A DNA stretch of 7,797 bases from JAGMDK01 sp023128695 (GTDB lineage: Bacteria > Planctomycetota > Phycisphaerae > UBA1845 > Fen-1342): contig DAOVQG010000227.1 in the NCBI GenBank assembly GCA_030628805.1, positions 1-7,797 of the forward strand, in the 5' to 3' direction. The notes under the pieces are model-generated. The model saw only the letters and a program-made list of their open reading frames with translations. It did no database searches and was not told the DNA's origin. The translations under genes and the position numbers were made by a program. This document shows positions 5,173-7,797 of the stretch, in pieces; the stretch's first letter is position 1; every line of letters begins with the position of its first letter.

Positions 5173-6020
5173 CCTGGTGCCCACACCCCGGTAAAAACCT
5201 CTTCGGCCGGGCCGGTCATGAAGACGTGATTTGAGGCCTGGTCCCACTCCAGCTCGAGTTGGCCGCCGGGCAGGCGGGCGGCAATCGCACGGTCGGTCAG
5301 GTTGTTCAGCACGCCGGCCACGCACACCGCCGAGGCGCCGCTTCCGCAGGCCCGCGTGATGCCACTGCCGCGCTCCCACGTCAACATGCCGACGAAGTCA
5401 CGCCGTACGACCTGCACGAAGTGCACATTGATGCGCTCGGGGAAGAGCGGATGGCATTCGAGTTGCGGCCCCCATTCTTTCAACGGGACGCGGGACAACT
5501 CCGGCTCAAAGAACACGGCATGTGGGTTGCCCAGTGACACGCAGGTCATCAAGAGCGTGTGCCCTTCCACCGCAATCGGCTTGGAAACGACGCGGTCGCC
5601 CTCCAACGCTACTGGAATCCGCCGTGGCTCGAGGATCGGCACGCCCAGGTCCGCTCGCACCTCGGTTACGCGCCCCTCGGCGTCGAGCGCCAGGTCGAGT
5701 GACAGCACGCCGCGATCGGTCTGCACCCGGAGCGGATTCGCCCGCGTCAGACGGTGTTCATAGGCCAACTTGGCGACGCAGCGGAGCCCGTTACCGCACA
5801 CTTCGGCCCGCGAGCCGTCGGCGTTGTACACGATCATGCGGACGTGGGCGTCGCGCTCTTCGGGCGGCGTCACGAGGATAAGTCCGTCGCTCCCCACGCC
5901 GCGGTGTCGCGCGCTGATCGCGCGTGCCAACGCCGCCGGCTCGTCCACGTGTTGGTCAAAGAGGCTGATGTACACGTAGTCGTTGCCGAGGCCGTGCATT
6001 TTGGTGAATTTGAGCGGCAA
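5169..6020 (-). CDS. dapF: diaminopimelate epimerase
   Basis: DapF interconverts LL- and meso-diaminopimelate, the last step before lysine and the source of the peptidoglycan diamino acid. From TTG 6020 the protein has 283 residues, normal for the family. It begins PLKFTKMHGLGNDYV, has HRGVGSDGLI (39-48) and carries the first catalytic cysteine in YNADGSRAEVCGNGLRC (C75). It continues with SLGNPHAVF (162-170), INVHFVQ (197-203) and the second catalytic cysteine in WERGSGITRACGSGAS (E216, R217, C225), so both members of the acid/base pair are present. I chose TTG 6020 because GAGGG lies 7 bases upstream and family proteins start just before KFTKMHG. A GTG at 6044 lies inside the heptamer array and would add eight atypical residues. 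The gene lies between the FecR-domain gene (318 bp upstream) and the VOC remnant, which begins at its stop codon. Confidence 0.95.
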   Translation of the reverse strand: MPLKFTKMHGLGNDYVYISLFDQHVDEPAALARAISARHRGVGSDGLILVTPPEERDAHVRMIVYNADGSRAEVCGNGLRCVAKLAYEHRLTRANPLRVQTDRGVLSLDLALDAEGRVTEVRADLGVPILEPRRIPVALEGDRVVSKPIAVEGHTLLMTCVSLGNPHAVFFEPELSRVPLKEWGPQLECHPLFPERINVHFVQVVRRDFVGMLTWERGSGITRACGSGASAVCVAGVLNNLTDRAIAARLPGGQLELEWDQASNHVFMTGPAEEVFTGVWAPG

Positions 6021-6030
6021 GAGAAAGCCC

Positions 6031-6100
6031 TCAGCTATCAGCACTCAGCTTTCAGCACTCAGCTATCAGCGGTCAGCACTCAGCGGTCAGCGATCGGCGA
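6031..6100. repeat. heptamer tandem array TCAGCNN, ten units
   Basis: Ten consecutive 7-bp units, TCAGC plus two variable bases (TA, AC, TT, AC, TA, GG, AC, GG, GA), run from 6031 without interruption; the tenth unit has one change, TCGGC. On the minus strand the array is the 5' leader of dapF, and its last unit supplies the GA of the GAGGG ribosome site (6032-6028). It resembles the short tandemly repeated heptamers of cyanobacteria and other large genomes. Confidence 0.93.
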
Positions 6101-6171
6101 TGGGTGGCACGGCTGTGTCAGCCGTGTACAATTCGCAGGTATTCACGGCCGACACGGCCGTGCCACCCATC
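6099..6171. repeat. 28-bp imperfect inverted repeat with 17-base loop
   Basis: Arm 1 (6099-6126) and arm 2 (6144-6171) are complementary at 26 of 28 positions, both starting from GATGGGTGGCACGG on their own strand. The loop is 6127-6143. It is immediately next to the heptamer array in the gap between dapF and the FecR-domain gene. It is probably another dispersed palindrome and could end transcripts coming from the FecR gene, though no T tract is present. Confidence 0.85.
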
Positions 6172-6249
6172 CGCTTCTTCCATCATTCCACGTGTCAAAG
6201 AGCACTGGTGCCTCGTCACGCTTTGGCTTTCTGGTCACGTTGTGTGTGC

Positions 6250-6267
6250 CACTGCTCTTGAGCAGTG
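6250..6267. repeat. short perfect palindrome CACTGCTC-TT-GAGCAGTG
   Basis: A perfect 8-bp stem with a 2-base loop lies 10 bp from the 59-bp palindromic element copy B. It has no obvious regulatory match. I see nothing else in 6172-6276. Confidence 0.7.
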
Positions 6268-6276
6268 TTTCGTAGT

Positions 6277-6335
6277 GGGTGCCCCATCCCGTTCCAAGTG
6301 CCTGTTTGGCAGGCATTTGGACGGGGTGGGGGACC
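6277..6335 (-). repeat. 59-bp dispersed palindromic element, copy B
   Basis: This is the reverse complement of 146-204 with 4 mismatches, two of them in the flank and one in the loop. One change leaves a single A:C mismatch in the 11-bp central stem. It ends 3 bp beyond the stop codon of the FecR-domain gene, so it lies at the 3' end of that transcript and may stabilise or end it. Confidence 0.85.
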
Positions 6336-6338
6336 GAC

Positions 6339-7511
6339 CTATTTGTTCCCCTGCTGCCGTAGCCAACTTTCCAGGGCCGAACGCCGGAATGTGTACGTGC
6401 CCGGCTGGGCCAGCCGGTTCTTGGCCAAGGTTGAATCGCTGCCGATGATCAGCGGGATCAACTGCTCGCCGCGTCCGGTGCCGAAGAACCCCTCCGCCCG
6501 CACCTGTCGGCCGGGTCGGATCTGAGGCGTGTGCGTCGGCAAGTTCTCGCGTGCCAGTCTGGCAAAGGCCGCCCGCGAGGCCGCCGAGGACAGATCGATC
6601 AGCACGGTTTGCCCGCCGTCCGGATTCAGCACTCGCAGGCCGTCCTGCTGCATACGGTTGAAGGCCACCTCCATATCGCCCTGGCCGAGAATGTCTGAGA
6701 TCGGCACGGTGTGGTGGAATTTCGCCTCATCGAGCCAGCGGCGCATGATCTGGTTGACCAACTGCCCGGGGAGCACTCGTCGCCGCTGGCCGGTCACGCG
6801 GCTGAAGGCGTCGATTAGCCCGCGGTCGAGGAGGAAAATCTCGAAGCGATCGGTCCCGCGCTCGTAGTACAGCCCGAAGTTCCACGTGCCGCGCTTGGAC
6901 AGCGTGGCGACCGGGCTTTCGACGGTGAAGTCGCTCTTGAGGCCGCCTTCGACGACGCCGGCCCGGATGCGGCCGTACCCGACGCCGATGTTGACGCGTT
7001 TGGTATCCTCCGTGGTGTACGCCTCGCTGAGGAGCGTTTTGCTGGCGGGCTCGATGACGAGCGCGGTGTAGGTGTCGTCGGTCCCGATTTGGAGCTTCAC
7101 CGAAGAGCGTACGCCGGTGAGGAGCACCGTTTCCTCGGGGTACTCGTCATCGACCTGGCAGGGCTGCCAATCCTTGGAGCCGAGCGGGGCGTGCTTGGCG
7201 TCGCCGCGAACCTCGAGCACGCGGGCCGTGATCGGCGTGCGCTCGGCGGGCGCGGTCGTCGGCTGTGTCGTCGGCTCGGCCGGCTGGGTGTCCTGGCCCC
7301 ATGTTGTCCCGACTGTCCATCCGGCAACCAAGGCCAGACAGGCTACGGTACGGCACACTAGAGCCGTTTCAGAAAACATCTGGCGTCCGTCGGGAGGGCG
7401 AGGCTCCTGCCGAGCCGCGGCTCGCCGGGAGGCTCGCCCTCCCAAAGTAGAGGCTCGCCCTCCCCAAGCGACGGACTTTTTTTGAACTTGCTCTAGTTGA
7501 TCACGTTTCAT
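6339..7511 (-). CDS. exported FecR-domain protein
   Basis: The reading frame codes for 390 residues from ATG 7511. A signal-peptide-like segment (MFSETALVCRTVACLALVAG, residues 45-64, then WTVGTTWGQ) is followed by a Thr/Pro linker (75-90). A FecR-like domain runs from about 96 to 250: it includes GTDDTYTALVI, NIGVGYGRIRAG and FTVESPVATLSKRGTWNFGL, and ends RRRVLPGQ. The C-terminal 140 residues are unassigned. FecR-type domains of this kind occur in exported proteins of unknown role; nothing here (no FecI sigma factor, no TonB receptor) suggests iron signalling. The start is ambiguous. GGAGG (7523-7519) sits 7 bases before ATG 7511, but residues 16-43 are then encoded by a dispersed repeat and the signal peptide becomes internal. 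ATG 7379 gives a normal signal peptide (346 residues) but has no good ribosome site. The gene is certain; the start is not. Confidence 0.85.
   Translation of the reverse strand: MKRDQLEQVQKKSVAWGGRASTLGGRASRRAAARQEPRPPDGRQMFSETALVCRTVACLALVAGWTVGTTWGQDTQPAEPTTQPTTAPAERTPITARVLEVRGDAKHAPLGSKDWQPCQVDDEYPEETVLLTGVRSSVKLQIGTDDTYTALVIEPASKTLLSEAYTTEDTKRVNIGVGYGRIRAGVVEGGLKSDFTVESPVATLSKRGTWNFGLYYERGTDRFEIFLLDRGLIDAFSRVTGQRRRVLPGQLVNQIMRRWLDEAKFHHTVPISDILGQGDMEVAFNRMQQDGLRVLNPDGGQTVLIDLSSAASRAAFARLARENLPTHTPQIRPGRQVRAEGFFGTGRGEQLIPLIIGSDSTLAKNRLAQPGTYTFRRSALESWLRQQGNK
7392..7466. repeat. GGGAGGGCGAGG-family repeat inside the 5' part of the FecR gene
   Basis: Positions 7392-7422 are identical over 31 bp to the copies at 2733-2763 and 2770-2800. 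They are followed by two shorter inverted pieces containing GAGGCTCGCCCTCCC-type cores, to about 7466. On the minus strand the segment stays open in the FecR frame and encodes roughly residues 16-40, rich in Arg, Gly, Ala and Pro. Confidence 0.88.
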
Positions 7512-7533
7512 GTGCGAACCTCCACAGTTTCAT

Positions 7534-7592
7534 GCGGGCGGCGACTGCCCGCGATCTATTACACAGTATGGCCGCCATTCTGCCGCGGTCAA
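7534..7592 (-). promoter_or_regulatory. candidate promoter and leader hairpin of the FecR-domain gene
   Basis: On the minus strand TTGACC (7592-7587) and CATACT (7570-7565) are 16 bp apart, with a start expected near 7558. The resulting leader of about 47 bases contains a small stem (GCGGGC/GCCCGC, 7552-7547 and 7539-7534, 7-base loop), then GGAGG at 7523-7519 before ATG 7511. The -10 match is modest (4 of 6). Confidence 0.4.
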
Positions 7593-7618
7593 CCGGTCGG
7601 TATTCGACGTGGTTGGGC

Positions 7619-7642
7619 GGGTGCGACCATTTTTTGTGGCAC
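7619..7642 (-). repeat. 24-bp dispersed repeat, copy 2
   Basis: The reverse complement of 205-228, with one mismatch (G for A). Unlike copy 1 it is not attached to the 59-bp palindrome. Confidence 0.7.
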
Positions 7643-7675
7643 AGGCCAGTGCTTGGGAACCAATGATTCTCGATA

Positions 7676-7693
7676 CCCGGCATAAATGCCGGG
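7676..7693. repeat. short perfect palindrome CCCGGCAT-AA-ATGCCGGG
   Basis: A perfect 8-bp stem with a 2-base loop. Beyond it GTCGGA (7705-7710) can pair with TCCGAC (7726-7731) across a 15-base loop. From 7732 to the end of the window I see no supported gene or further signal. Confidence 0.7.
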
Positions 7694-7797
7694 CCTAGCA
7701 GTCTGTCGGACTTAGGATCCGCTTTTCCGACGAGCCGATCCGTCTCCGCTCGCACGGAATCGTCCAACTGGTGAGCGCAGGTGGTTTGATGATCGGA

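Noticed and set aside
6193..6198. Consensus -35 box (TTGACA on the minus strand) upstream of dapF
   Set aside because: No acceptable -10 sequence lies 15-19 bp downstream of it, so I do not call a promoter.
7501..7767. 88-residue minus-strand frame upstream of and overlapping the FecR gene start
   Set aside because: It crosses the dispersed 24-bp repeat, two hairpins and the proposed promoter, has no recognisable motif, and overlaps the start of the FecR-domain gene.

Overview
The window looks like a high-GC, Gram-negative chromosome and most probably comes from a member of the Planctomycetota. Three things suggest this. First, the gaps between genes are packed with palindromic and short tandem repeats, including a GGGAGGGCGAGGCTCCTGCC family seen at three loci; I associate this style with planctomycete genomes (from memory, not a search). 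Second, a kdsB-pyrG neighbourhood is also known from Chlamydia, in the same PVC superphylum. Third, the protein styles fit: a lipoprotein, a small three-helix membrane protein and an exported FecR-domain protein. KDO activation (kdsB) implies a lipopolysaccharide-type outer membrane.

Layout, left to right. Positions 1-228 hold a 39-bp tandem repeat and a palindromic element. A lipoprotein gene (289-987, +) follows and may be transcribed without a leader. It converges on a small membrane-protein gene (1343-1747, -). The 350-bp gap between them holds two inverted octamer arrays that enclose several perfect hairpins. Divergent from the membrane-protein gene, behind a good sigma-70-type promoter, is kdsB (1931-2686, +). 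After 288 bp of repeats comes pyrG (2975-4789, +), which encodes a divergent CTP synthase. From 4908 on, genes lie on the minus strand: a decayed glyoxalase-fold (VOC) gene (4908-5172), dapF (5169-6020), a repeat-rich 318-bp gap with a ten-unit heptamer array, and a FecR-domain protein gene (6339-7511). The last 286 bp hold a probable promoter for the FecR gene, small hairpins and a second copy of a dispersed repeat.

The recognisable enzymes supply the cell envelope. PyrG makes CTP, KdsB uses CTP to activate KDO for lipid A-core assembly, and DapF makes meso-diaminopimelate for lysine and peptidoglycan. The lipoprotein, the membrane protein and the FecR-domain protein are envelope proteins of unknown role.

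I found no CRISPR array, phage, transposase, tRNA, rRNA or defence system, and nothing that amounts to a new multi-gene system. The points most worth a second look are the divergent CTP synthase, the repeat family read in frame inside the FecR gene, the octamer arrays placed in the same sense after two convergent stop codons, and the internally deleted VOC gene next to dapF.
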